From Thermoplasmata archaeon (GTDB lineage Archaea; Thermoplasmatota; Thermoplasmata; Thermoplasmatales; Thermoplasmataceae), in contig JAJYPW010000009.1 in NCBI GenBank assembly GCA_021795055.1, positions 1 through 14,642 of the forward strand: DNA of 14,642 bases, written 5' to 3'. A model generated the notes under the pieces. That model made no database searches. It saw only the letters and a program-made list of their open reading frames with translations, and was not told the origin of the DNA. A program made the translations under genes and the position numbers. Position 1 is the first letter of the stretch. The number at the start of each line of letters is the position of its first letter. This document shows positions 6,162-12,896 of the stretch, in pieces.

Positions 6162-6530
6162 ATGGAAAACCAGTCATATGTAAAGTTTCAGACTCCTGAT
6201 GTATTGGAGAAGGATTGCCTAGACTTAGTCGAGAATTCTTTCAGGAACGGTAAAATCAAGAAGGGAACAAATGAAGTAATCAAGTCGATCGAGAGGGGGG
6301 AGAGCAAGATAGTGATCATTTCTGAGGATGTTTCTCCTCCGGAGGTTGTTTTTTACCTTCCCACACTATGTGAGGAGAGAAAGGTGCCTTTCGCATACGT
6401 TAAGAAGAAGGCCGATCTCGGAAGCAGGGTGGGTATTGCCTCATCCGCTTCAATTTCAATAGTGGATTATGGAAAGAGCGCGGATCTTTTCAACAAGATT
6501 GTTGGGGAGATTTCCAAGCTCAAGAAGTAG
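6162..6530 (+). CDS. rpl7ae: Ribosomal protein L7Ae (eL8)
   Basis: RNA-binding protein of the large ribosomal subunit. In archaea it also binds kink-turns in box C/D and H/ACA guide RNAs and in RNase P RNA. The 122-residue product carries the family core: [29 protein letters not shown] in two adjoining blocks ([14 protein letters not shown], then [12 protein letters not shown]), then the [15 protein letters not shown] stretch and a glycine turn DLGSRVGI. Length is normal. It is the first gene of a five-gene operon whose order (L7Ae, S28e, L24e, NDK, IF5B) is widely shared among archaea. The next gene starts 8 nt after its stop. Confidence 0.97.
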   Translation: MENQSYVKFQTPDVLEKDCLDLVENSFRNGKIKKGTNEVIKSIERGESKIVIISEDVSPPEVVFYLPTLCEERKVPFAYVKKKADLGSRVGIASSASISIVDYGKSADLFNKIVGEISKLKK

Positions 6531-6538
6531 GTGCGCCA

Positions 6539-6748
6539 ATGGCAGATGAAGCTACTCCTGCAGAAGTCCTCGAACTGATGGGAAGAACCGGTATGGCCGG
6601 AGAAGCCACTACTGTCAAAGTTAGAGTGCTATCTGGCAGAGATCAGGGCAGAATCATTGCAAGGAACGTCATAGGCCCTGTAAGGGTTGGCGACATCCTG
6701 ATGCTAAGGGAAACAGCAAGAGAAGCCAGAAAGCTTTCCATAAGGTGA
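6539..6748 (+). CDS. rps28e: Ribosomal protein S28e
   Basis: Small-subunit protein specific to archaea and eukaryotes, 69 residues, with the OB-fold core and the characteristic ending [31 protein letters not shown] matches the family start of the beta-barrel. The ribosome-binding site GGTG overlaps the end of the upstream stop codon, so translation is probably coupled. The stop codon itself forms part of the Shine-Dalgarno sequence AGGTGAT for rpl24e. Confidence 0.96.
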   Translation: MADEATPAEVLELMGRTGMAGEATTVKVRVLSGRDQGRIIARNVIGPVRVGDILMLRETAREARKLSIR

Positions 6749-6750
6749 TA
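6744..6750 (+). promoter_or_regulatory. Strong Shine-Dalgarno for rpl24e overlapping the rps28e stop
   Basis: AGGTGAT matches the archaeal anti-Shine-Dalgarno complement over seven bases and contains the TGA stop of rps28e (6746-6748). This supports termination-reinitiation coupling between the two ribosomal protein genes. Confidence 0.6.
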
Positions 6751-6752
6751 AA

Positions 6753-6962
6753 ATGGTTGTCCGAAATTGCTCATTTTGCGGTTCCATCATTGAACCGGGC
6801 GCCGGGACGGTTTATATCAAGAAAGATGGGGCATTTTATAATTTCTGCAGCAGAAAATGCAGGATAAACATGCTTTCAATGCATAGAGTGCCCAGGCGCG
6901 TTCGCTGGACCTCCGAATTTCAGAATATAAGGAAGTCGCACAAGACAACCAAAACACAGTGA
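6753..6962 (+). CDS. rpl24e: Ribosomal protein L24e
   Basis: Zinc-ribbon protein of the large subunit, 69 residues. The four metal ligands are present as CSFC (Cys6, Cys9) and CSRKC (Cys32, Cys36). The IEPGAGTVYIKKDG strand and the basic tail (RVPRRVRWTS) are typical of the family. The gene starts 4 nt after the rps28e stop with a strong Shine-Dalgarno sequence and is followed by ndk after 7 nt. Confidence 0.96.
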   Translation: MVVRNCSFCGSIIEPGAGTVYIKKDGAFYNFCSRKCRINMLSMHRVPRRVRWTSEFQNIRKSHKTTKTQ

Positions 6963-6969
6963 AGCAAAA

Positions 6970-7419
6970 ATGACAGGCAGCAGGACCCTGGTATTGATCA
7001 AACCGGATGCCTTGAAAAGACGACTTTCTGGAGAGATAATTTCTCGCTTTGAACACAAAGGACTGAAGATTATTGCGATGAAAATGGTGAAACTCAACAG
7101 GGAGCAGGCGGAAAAACACTATGCCGTGCATAAGGGCAAACCGTTCTTCGGCGATCTGGTATCGTACATCATTTCTTCCCCAATCATCGCAATGGTCCTG
7201 GAGGGGCGGGAATGTATCCAGGTTGTCAGAAACCTACTCGGAGTAACCGACGGCTCAAAGGCTGCACCAGGAACCATAAGGGGCGATTATTCCAACGGCA
7301 TCCAGTACACGCTTGTTCACGCCTCAGACTCAGAAGAAAGTTATCAGCATGAGGTGCCAATATATTTCAACAACCAAGAGATATTAGACTATCAGATTGA
7401 AGGCGAAAACCTGATCTGA
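6970..7419 (+). CDS. ndk: Nucleoside diphosphate kinase
   Basis: Transfers the gamma phosphate from one NTP to another NDP through a phospho-histidine. The 149-residue protein has LIKPDAL with Lys11, the conserved Arg87 and Thr93, GTIRGDYS with Arg104, and the catalytic His117 in LVHASDS. Numbering runs one below the human enzyme and matches at every site checked except one: the Asn three residues before the catalytic His is Thr114. In known NDKs that Asn contacts the nucleotide ribose. It sits between rpl24e and infB in the conserved archaeal operon. The ribosome-binding site is weak (GTGA near the L24e stop). Confidence 0.95.
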   Translation: MTGSRTLVLIKPDALKRRLSGEIISRFEHKGLKIIAMKMVKLNREQAEKHYAVHKGKPFFGDLVSYIISSPIIAMVLEGRECIQVVRNLLGVTDGSKAAPGTIRGDYSNGIQYTLVHASDSEESYQHEVPIYFNNQEILDYQIEGENLI

Positions 7420-7428
7420 GAGGTCGGT

Positions 7429-9177
7429 ATGGAATCTAAAACGCTGCGGCAGCCCATTGTGTGCGTGCTGGGCCATGTTGACCATGGAAAGACCACCTTG
7501 CTTGATTACATCAGGGGGACTACCTTTGCAAAGAATGAAGCTGGTGGTATTACACAACGAATAGGTGCAACTGATATTGATGCCCAGAAAATCGAGAAAA
7601 TAGCAAAGGATATATTAAAGGGCGGCAGGCTCAGGATACCGGGCCTTCTTTTCATTGATACACCCGGCCATGTTGCTTTTTCCAACATGAGAGCCAGAGG
7701 AGGCGCGCTTGCCGATATTGCTGTGCTTGTCGTTGACGTGAATGATGGCGTCATGCCTCAGACTGTGGAATCAATGAACATACTGAAAAAGTTCAAGACC
7801 CCATTCGTTGTTGCCGCAAACAAACTCGATCTGATTGATCTTTACGTTGATGCAAAGAACAGGACCTTCGGTGATTTCCTGAAGATGCAGAGGCAGGAAT
7901 ACGTGGACGCACTGGATGCCAAGATTTACAACCTCGTCAGCGAACTCTTCCAGAATGGTTTCAACGCAGACAAGTATGATCGGATAACTGATTTCTCTAA
8001 GACGATTTCCATTGTTCCGATTAGCGCAAAGAATGGAATTGGAATTCCGGATCTCCTGATGGTCATTTCAGGCCTTGCCCAGAGGTATCTTGAGGCGGAA
8101 ATCTCCGTGAAGTCCGGCAATGGCCTTGGAACTGTCATAGAGGTCAAGAGGGAATCTTCCGTTGGTACCGTGCTTGATACGGTGCTTTACCAGGGCAAGT
8201 TGAAGGTTGGTGACGCCATTGCGGTAAATTCCGCAGAAGGTCCCCGCCTGACCAAGATCAAATCGATGCAGGTCAACAGGGGAAGAAAGGCTACATCGCT
8301 TGCAGAAAGAGAAAGGGTCTCTGCGGCAACAGGCGTGAGGATTGTCATTTCAGACAGGATTGACGTTATATCCGGATCACCGCTCATCGTTGTCAAAAAA
8401 GATCCGAGGCATGCATTCGAGGAGATCAGGAAGCAGTCTTCGGTCAACATTAATCTTGCTCCAAATGGAGTTCTTGTAAAGGCTGATGCACTTGGATCAC
8501 TCGAAGCACTCTGTTATGAACTGAACCAAAACGGCATATCAGTGAGACAGGCCGCCATAGGGGACGTTTCAAAAAGAGATGTACTCGATGTCTCCACGTT
8601 ACCCAAGGCTGAGGATCGGATTATCCTCGGATTCAATGTGAACCTGCTCCCGGATGCAAAGGAAGCTTCAATGACCGCGGACATAGGGATAGTTGCAGGC
8701 GAGGTCATATATTCAATTGTCCAGCAGACGCAGGAATGGATAAAGCAGAAGAAGTCAGAATTTGAGGAGATGAAGAAATCCTCTTACCCGGTTCCGTCAA
8801 GGATCGTAATAATGGAGGATCACATTTTCAGGACTACAAAGCCCGTCATAGCTGGCGTAAAGGTCATGTCGGGAAGGATAAAGGTAGGCGACTCCCTGAT
8901 TAAATCAGACGGAAGGTACGGCGGATTAATCAAGAGCATAAGAGATGAGGAGATCAGCAAGAAATTTGCGGAGACCGGTTCTGAAGTTTCCGTCGCCATT
9001 GACGGGGTGACTATCAACAGGCAGATTCACCCTGGAGAAACACTGTACGTGGACATGAACGAGGAAGCCGTAAAGCATGTGCGCGAAATGAATCTTGACA
9101 GTGAAACCCTCAAAACTTTAGAGGAAATTATAAAGATAAAAAGAAAGGAAAATATGTTCTGGGGAACAAGGGCCTAG
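7429..9177 (+). CDS. infB: Translation initiation factor aIF5B (IF2-like GTPase)
   Basis: GTPase that promotes ribosomal subunit joining in initiation. In 582 residues the G-domain motifs are GHVDHGKT (15-22), the switch I region GGITQRIG (39-46), DTPGH (77-81) and NKLD (131-134). Beta-barrel domain II, the IF2-type alpha/beta domain III and domain IV with its C-terminal helices follow. The long N-terminal extension of eukaryotic eIF5B is absent, as in other archaea, and there is no intein. GAGGT at 7420-7424 is the ribosome-binding site. The UAG stop overlaps that of the convergent speD gene within CTAG. Last gene of the rpl7ae operon. Confidence 0.97.
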   Translation: MESKTLRQPIVCVLGHVDHGKTTLLDYIRGTTFAKNEAGGITQRIGATDIDAQKIEKIAKDILKGGRLRIPGLLFIDTPGHVAFSNMRARGGALADIAVLVVDVNDGVMPQTVESMNILKKFKTPFVVAANKLDLIDLYVDAKNRTFGDFLKMQRQEYVDALDAKIYNLVSELFQNGFNADKYDRITDFSKTISIVPISAKNGIGIPDLLMVISGLAQRYLEAEISVKSGNGLGTVIEVKRESSVGTVLDTVLYQGKLKVGDAIAVNSAEGPRLTKIKSMQVNRGRKATSLAERERVSAATGVRIVISDRIDVISGSPLIVVKKDPRHAFEEIRKQSSVNINLAPNGVLVKADALGSLEALCYELNQNGISVRQAAIGDVSKRDVLDVSTLPKAEDRIILGFNVNLLPDAKEASMTADIGIVAGEVIYSIVQQTQEWIKQKKSEFEEMKKSSYPVPSRIVIMEDHIFRTTKPVIAGVKVMSGRIKVGDSLIKSDGRYGGLIKSIRDEEISKKFAETGSEVSVAIDGVTINRQIHPGETLYVDMNEEAVKHVREMNLDSETLKTLEEIIKIKRKENMFWGTRA

Positions 9178-9575
9178 TGCAGAATCACATGCTGAGGCTT
9201 CAGCACTTTAACGTCTTCAGTAATCAGGTTTCCCCTGCTCAGCTTCTTGTATTCTACTGACGTGGGCGCAAGGACGGAAACAATGTAGTTAAATGCAGCG
9301 TCTGCGTTTTCAGGATCCCCGCAAGTGTAGATATCCAGCGTCACCAGACCATGTTCAGGCCAGGTGTGGAAAGACAGGTGGGATTCGGCCAGTAGAACTA
9401 TGCCGCTAACACCTCTGGGCTGAAACTGATAATAATCCGACGATATCTTCGTGAGTTTTCCCACTTTTACCGCATTCTCTATGATATCGTACAGCTTTCC
9501 AGACTCAGATATCAAATCCTCATCTATGCCGTAAAGATCCGCTATTATTTGGACCCCTACGGTCACCTTCATCAT
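9174..9575 (-). CDS. speD: S-adenosylmethionine decarboxylase proenzyme
   Basis: Pyruvoyl enzyme that makes decarboxylated AdoMet for spermidine-type polyamines. The 133-residue proenzyme has the self-cleavage motif ESHLSFHTWPEHG: cleavage before Ser65 would create the pyruvoyl group, with His70 as the processing histidine and Cys85 in YTCGD as the catalytic acid. Two ATG codons stand in tandem (9575 and 9572); a GGAGG directly abuts the first, which favours the second or an even later start such as the GTG at codon 4. A related family in Crenarchaeota decarboxylates arginine instead, so substrate is inferred. It converges on infB with overlapping stop codons. Confidence 0.92.
   Translation of the reverse strand: MMKVTVGVQIIADLYGIDEDLISESGKLYDIIENAVKVGKLTKISSDYYQFQPRGVSGIVLLAESHLSFHTWPEHGLVTLDIYTCGDPENADAAFNYIVSVLAPTSVEYKKLSRGNLITEDVKVLKPQHVILH
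9190..9205 (+). terminator. Perfect hairpin just downstream of infB
   Basis: TGCTGA-GGCT-TCAGCA forms a perfect 6-bp stem with a 4-nt loop, starting 13 nt past the infB stop and inside the speD coding region. It may define or protect the 3' end of the translation operon mRNA. No long T-tract follows, so terminator function is tentative. Confidence 0.3.
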
Positions 9576-9580
9576 CCTCC
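9576..9580 (-). promoter_or_regulatory. speD Shine-Dalgarno touching the first ATG
   Basis: Minus-strand GGAGG is immediately followed by ATGATGAAGGTG. Spacing is 0 to the first ATG, 3 to the second and 9 to the GTG at codon 4, so the annotated first ATG is the least likely start by spacing alone. Confidence 0.5.
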
Positions 9581-9605
9581 AATTTGATGCCCTCTATGAG
9601 TCACA

Positions 9606-9613
9606 CTAATAAA
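9606..9613 (-). promoter_or_regulatory. TATA box of speD
   Basis: Minus-strand TTTATTAG predicts transcription start near 9585 and a short leader that includes the GGAGG. The flanking ACATTTATTAG is identical to that at mptD. A second A/T-rich box, TATTTAAATA, lies at 9621-9630. Confidence 0.5.
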
Positions 9614-9665
9614 TGTCTTGTATTTAAATATTTTACCGAAAGGGGGTATGTGTACAAAATTTATG

Positions 9666-9685
9666 AGCCTGAATATAATCGGGCT
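9666..9685. repeat. Dyad with an AT-rich centre upstream of speD
   Basis: AGCCTGA (9666-9672) and TCGGGCT (9679-9685) form a 7-bp stem with one G-U pair and the loop ATATAA. On the minus strand the loop reads TTATAT, so a TATA-like element lies inside the dyad, about 90 bp before speD and 60 bp after the upstream regulator gene. It could be an operator over a distal speD promoter or a terminator for the regulator. Confidence 0.4.
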
Positions 9686-9747
9686 ACCTTAGGTCCTCTT
9701 TTCATTTATCAAGTTGTATAATTGTATATATATAGTAGTCTGGTTAG

Positions 9748-10509
9748 TTATATTTCCACAACGCTCATCTTCACGTCCGGATGCCCGGAAATGAGCGTTT
9801 CCAGTCTCAATGACTCATATGCGAACCTTCTCCTGGTAACGAGTATAACCGATCTTACACCTCTCTGTGCCGCGTCAAATGCGCTTTCCATCGATCCAAA
9901 TGTTGAAAAATTCTGCTTTAACAGTGACCTGGCCACATAATTGGCCAGTTCCCCGACGGTACAAACGTAACACTGATCGCCAGGCATTTTACTGGCAGTA
10001 TCATGCATAAGAGACTCGAAGCTTTTGATTTTCTCTATGTCGGGCAGCAGGATAACTGTGAGCTGCGACGGCGTAAGCGGGATTATTCCACTTATTGAGG
10101 ATACCCCGGTAACTTCACCCTTCCTTGCGTCCAGCATACAGACTGCACAGGAATCGGATTTCTCGCTTCTTGACGCATGAAGCATGCCGTCCCTCATCCT
10201 CAGGTACACCTTCGCGCCCAGGTTGAGATCATCATCGGCAAATGCCTCCCAGACCTGTGCATTATCCAGTTTCCCTATGGTCTTTGAAATGTGATCCCTG
10301 AGCCCGCTCAGGCCTGCATACAGGAATTCAACTCCTTCGGGGGTTATCCTGTTGCCGTCACCTGTATATCCGGATCTCCTGAGATTCCTGATGTGATATG
10401 AAACTGCCTGCCTCGTCATGCCCATTCCCTGGGCAATTTCTTTCAGCGACGTCCTGTTTTCCAGCAGGGATGACAGTATCAGGAGCTGGGTAACGCTGCG
10501 ATCTTCCAC
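9748..10509 (-). CDS. Winged-helix transcriptional regulator with two CxxC motifs
   Basis: A 253-residue protein whose N-terminus is a winged helix-turn-helix: EIAQGMGMTRQAVSYHIRNL (24-43) is the recognition unit, followed by a basic wing and ITPEGVEFLYAGL. The C-terminal 170 residues form a domain I do not recognise, presumably for sensing. It contains two Cys pairs, CAVC (121-124) and CYVC (180-183), which could bind zinc or iron or sense redox state. The start is GTG at 10509; upstream ATGs are out of frame, and TTAATACT begins 28 nt before the GTG, consistent with a leaderless mRNA. It is divergent from lipB with little intergenic DNA, so autoregulation or control of lipB is possible. The target is unknown. 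Confidence 0.85.
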   Translation of the reverse strand: MEDRSVTQLLILSSLLENRTSLKEIAQGMGMTRQAVSYHIRNLRRSGYTGDGNRITPEGVEFLYAGLSGLRDHISKTIGKLDNAQVWEAFADDDLNLGAKVYLRMRDGMLHASRSEKSDSCAVCMLDARKGEVTGVSSISGIIPLTPSQLTVILLPDIEKIKSFESLMHDTASKMPGDQCYVCTVGELANYVARSLLKQNFSTFGSMESAFDAAQRGVRSVILVTRRRFAYESLRLETLISGHPDVKMSVVEI

Positions 10510-10529
10510 ATAAACTCCATGGTTGCGTC

Positions 10530-10571
10530 AGTATTAATCTTTAAAGCGAGGCCTGTCAAACGATTTATATG
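10530..10571. promoter_or_regulatory. Divergent promoters of the regulator and lipB
   Basis: The minus-strand TATA-like TTAATACT (10537-10530) starts 28 nt before the regulator GTG. The plus-strand TTTATATG (10564-10571) starts 26 nt before a GTG at 10590. The boxes are only 26 bp apart, with the palindrome AGGCCT (10549-10554) between them. Binding of one regulator here would affect both genes. Confidence 0.5.
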
Positions 10572-10589
10572 GACCTGCGATTGCAAACT

Positions 10590-11285
10590 GTGATCCCTCC
10601 AGGAATCATAACAGATTACCAAAAGCTCGACTACCGGACCTTCCTTAGTTATCAGGAAATGCTGATAAGGGAAAGGCAGGAAGAGAAAATTGGAGATTCC
10701 ATGCTTGTAGTGTTTCATGATCACGTTTACACAGCAGGAATAAGGTACAGGGAAAGCGATCTTCTGGACAAATCTGTAGAACTGGTCAGGCTTAACCGGG
10801 GTGGGGGGATAACCTACCACGGCCCCGGGCAGATAAATATCTACCCCGTGGTGAACATAGAGGAAAAGAATTTCACTCTGCGCAGATACATGGAAATACT
10901 TCAATCGTCCGTGTCGGGTTCCCTGGCAAATTACGGGATTTCTGCCGAGAACCTGCTCGGTGACCATCTGGGAACATGGTCAAGCGGCCGGAAGCTGTGT
11001 TCCTACGGGGTATCGGTGCAAAAGGGCGTGACAGGACATGGGCTTTCCCTCAATGTAAGGACCGAAATGTCTTATTTCGAGAAGATTAACCCATGCGGGT
11101 TCGGTTCTGAAGTTATGGGAAGAGCGGTTGATCTTTCCGAGTATATTCCAGCCGAGAGAATTCTTGCTTCTGAACTTGCCCAGCTGATCGCTGGGGGGTT
11201 GGGTATTGAAAAAATCGTGAGGGTGCAGAGCATCACGGCCCTGCAAACCGGTTTCAGTGAACTACTGTCTGGGACTGCTCCCTGA
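10590..11285 (+). CDS. lipB: Octanoyl-[acyl carrier/lipoyl protein] transferase LipB
   Basis: Transfers octanoate to lipoyl domains as the first step of de novo lipoate assembly on 2-oxoacid dehydrogenase and glycine cleavage proteins. The family motif RGGGITYHGPGQ, the catalytic lysine in GRKLCSYGV and the catalytic cysteine in NPCG are all present (Lys142 and Cys176 counted from the ATG at 10569), with GHGLSLNV between. The ATG at 10569 is part of the TATA element TTTATATG, so it is unlikely to be in the mRNA. GTG at 10590 is 26 nt downstream of the box and would give 231 residues. The alternative is translation from 10569 on a transcript from an unseen promoter. Its 3' end overlaps the convergent P5C dehydrogenase gene by 32 bp. 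The donor in archaea, which lack a bacterial-type fatty acid synthase, is unclear. Confidence 0.9.
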   Translation: MIPPGIITDYQKLDYRTFLSYQEMLIRERQEEKIGDSMLVVFHDHVYTAGIRYRESDLLDKSVELVRLNRGGGITYHGPGQINIYPVVNIEEKNFTLRRYMEILQSSVSGSLANYGISAENLLGDHLGTWSSGRKLCSYGVSVQKGVTGHGLSLNVRTEMSYFEKINPCGFGSEVMGRAVDLSEYIPAERILASELAQLIAGGLGIEKIVRVQSITALQTGFSELLSGTAP

Positions 11286-12804
11286 GGAACTGCTGAAGGT
11301 AATAGAACGATCCGGTCCCCTTTCCCGAAACGCCGCTCATCTTCCATCCGACAAATGGCTGGGAACCAACCATCGCACCGGTAGAACCGCCTACTGACCT
11401 GTTGGCGTATATTACTCCTACGTCCACATGGCTGAAATAATAGTCTATCTCGCCCTGATCCTCAGTAAAGATGCCGCCTGTAAGCCCGTAGTCTGATCTG
11501 TTAATCTCTTCAACTGCCTCTTTGACGCTTGCCACTTTCCTGACAGCCAGCACTGGGAGGAAAAGTTCGTCCTTCAGCACGAATGAGTTTTCCTTCAGAT
11601 CAGCCACGACAGTAGGGTAGCAGTAGTATCCCTCGGTGTCAAGAGTCTTGGCCCCGGTCAGTACCTTTCCCTCTGCCGGAAGCTTCGATGAAATTTCCTT
11701 GAACTTTAGGAACGCCTCCTTGTTTACCACCGGAGTTGAGAACGCATCCCTTTTCCTTGGATCCTTTGGCTCTTCCTTTTTGGTTCTCTCAACCAGCCCC
11801 TTCACAAAGCTGTCATAGATTCCTGACTGTGCGTACACTATTGAACAAGCACTGCATTTCTGGCCGGAGTAGCCAAATGCAGACCTGTAGACCCCCTCTA
11901 TTGCCTTCTGCAGGTTGGCTTTATCGGAAACTATGATGGCATCCTTGCCACCCATCTCCGTTATCACAACCTTGGGTGAATCCCTGTTCGCATTCTGGAA
12001 AATCCTGATACCGGTGCTTCTCGACCCAGTAAACAGGATCCCGTTAATCCTTCTGTCCATTACTATGGGATCTCCTATCTGGCTTCCGCTTCCAGAAAGA
12101 AATGCGAGGTTCTCCTTCGGGACACCTGCTTCATGAAGAAGCCTGACAAAGAGATACGAGGCAAGAGGTATATCGCTGGATGGCTTGAGCACGACAGAAT
12201 TTCCCACAAGCAATGGCCCTGCGGTCATTCCGACTGTTATGGAAAAGAAGTTGAAGGGTGCGATCACCGCGAAAACTCCATAGGGCTTCATCACGCTGAT
12301 GCTCTCCTCATTGGAATATGCCTTGCCTGTGAACCTCATAAATCCCTGGTTCTCTATCAGGTTGATCGCATAGTATCTCAGGAAATCGATCGCCTCATCG
12401 ACGTCCCCCATAGCCTCGAATCTGTTCTTGCCGTTTTCCCATGCAAGCAGGGCAGCGAAATCAAACTTCCTTTCGGACATGATGTCGGCGGCCTTCAAAA
12501 AAATCCTTGCCCTTGCCAGATAACCAAAATCGTACCATTTCCTGTATGAATCCTCTAGGATGTCGAGTGCCATGTCTAGTGTGGCGACGCTGGCATTTTG
12601 CATTTTCAGGATTTCCTTCCCGTTGATGGGCGATATGTCGATAATCTTCTTTTCTTCCGTTACGTCATGGACAACGATATTCGGGTATTCCTTGCCAAAG
12701 TACTTCTCACATTCTTGCAGTGCTTTTTCATACCTGGTGTGAAATTCTTCCTCCCTGCCGGTACCGCGGTATTTCAGAAATGTGTTTTCGTTTTCGAATG
12801 GCAT
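11254..12804 (-). CDS. 1-pyrroline-5-carboxylate dehydrogenase
   Basis: Aldehyde dehydrogenase family enzyme that oxidises glutamate semialdehyde/P5C to glutamate with NAD(P), the last step of proline degradation (RocA/PruA type). The 516-residue length and the P5CDH-type stretch AWENGKNRFEAMGDVDEAID (121-140) followed by FLRYY fit this subfamily. Catalytic Cys317 is in GYSGQKCSACS, general base Glu283 in TEMGGKD, the oxyanion Asn185 in PFNFF, and Lys207 in LKPSS. The ATG at 12804 has a TATA box (TTAATAAG) starting 28 nt upstream and no Shine-Dalgarno, so it is probably leaderless. No proline dehydrogenase gene is in the window. The last 11 codons overlap lipB on the other strand. Confidence 0.92.
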   Translation of the reverse strand: MPFENENTFLKYRGTGREEEFHTRYEKALQECEKYFGKEYPNIVVHDVTEEKKIIDISPINGKEILKMQNASVATLDMALDILEDSYRKWYDFGYLARARIFLKAADIMSERKFDFAALLAWENGKNRFEAMGDVDEAIDFLRYYAINLIENQGFMRFTGKAYSNEESISVMKPYGVFAVIAPFNFFSITVGMTAGPLLVGNSVVLKPSSDIPLASYLFVRLLHEAGVPKENLAFLSGSGSQIGDPIVMDRRINGILFTGSRSTGIRIFQNANRDSPKVVITEMGGKDAIIVSDKANLQKAIEGVYRSAFGYSGQKCSACSIVYAQSGIYDSFVKGLVERTKKEEPKDPRKRDAFSTPVVNKEAFLKFKEISSKLPAEGKVLTGAKTLDTEGYYCYPTVVADLKENSFVLKDELFLPVLAVRKVASVKEAVEEINRSDYGLTGGIFTEDQGEIDYYFSHVDVGVIYANRSVGGSTGAMVGSQPFVGWKMSGVSGKGTGSFYYLQQFLREQSQTVVH

Positions 12805-12824
12805 GATGGGTTATTGAAGGAGCA

Positions 12825-12832
12825 CTTATTAA
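12825..12832 (-). promoter_or_regulatory. TATA box of the P5C dehydrogenase gene
   Basis: Minus-strand TTAATAAG starts 28 nt upstream of the ATG at 12804, consistent with a leaderless transcript. Confidence 0.55.
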
Positions 12833-12870
12833 TTCTCGGAGCAACGGACGGTTCGTTCAATGGGTGCTAA

Positions 12871-12896
12871 ACCTGAAAGGTCCCGTGATCTCAGGT
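12871..12896 (-). terminator. Inverted repeat at the 3' end of the partial winged-helix gene
   Basis: ACCTGA (12871-12876) and TCAGGT (12891-12896) are perfect 6-bp complements with a 14-nt spacer; the second arm includes the stop codon. A competing smaller hairpin, ACCT-GAA-AGGT, lies at 12871-12881 and is followed on the minus strand by TTT. It may be the terminator of the gene ending at 12891. Weak evidence. Confidence 0.3.

Noticed and set aside
9725..9734. A (TA)5 run after the regulator gene.
   Set aside because: Short AT-rich intergenic sequence; ordinary for this type of genome.
2368..12804. gdhA and the P5C dehydrogenase gene as a proline/glutamate catabolic cluster.
   Set aside because: They are 7.6 kb apart on opposite strands with unrelated genes between; metabolic link only.
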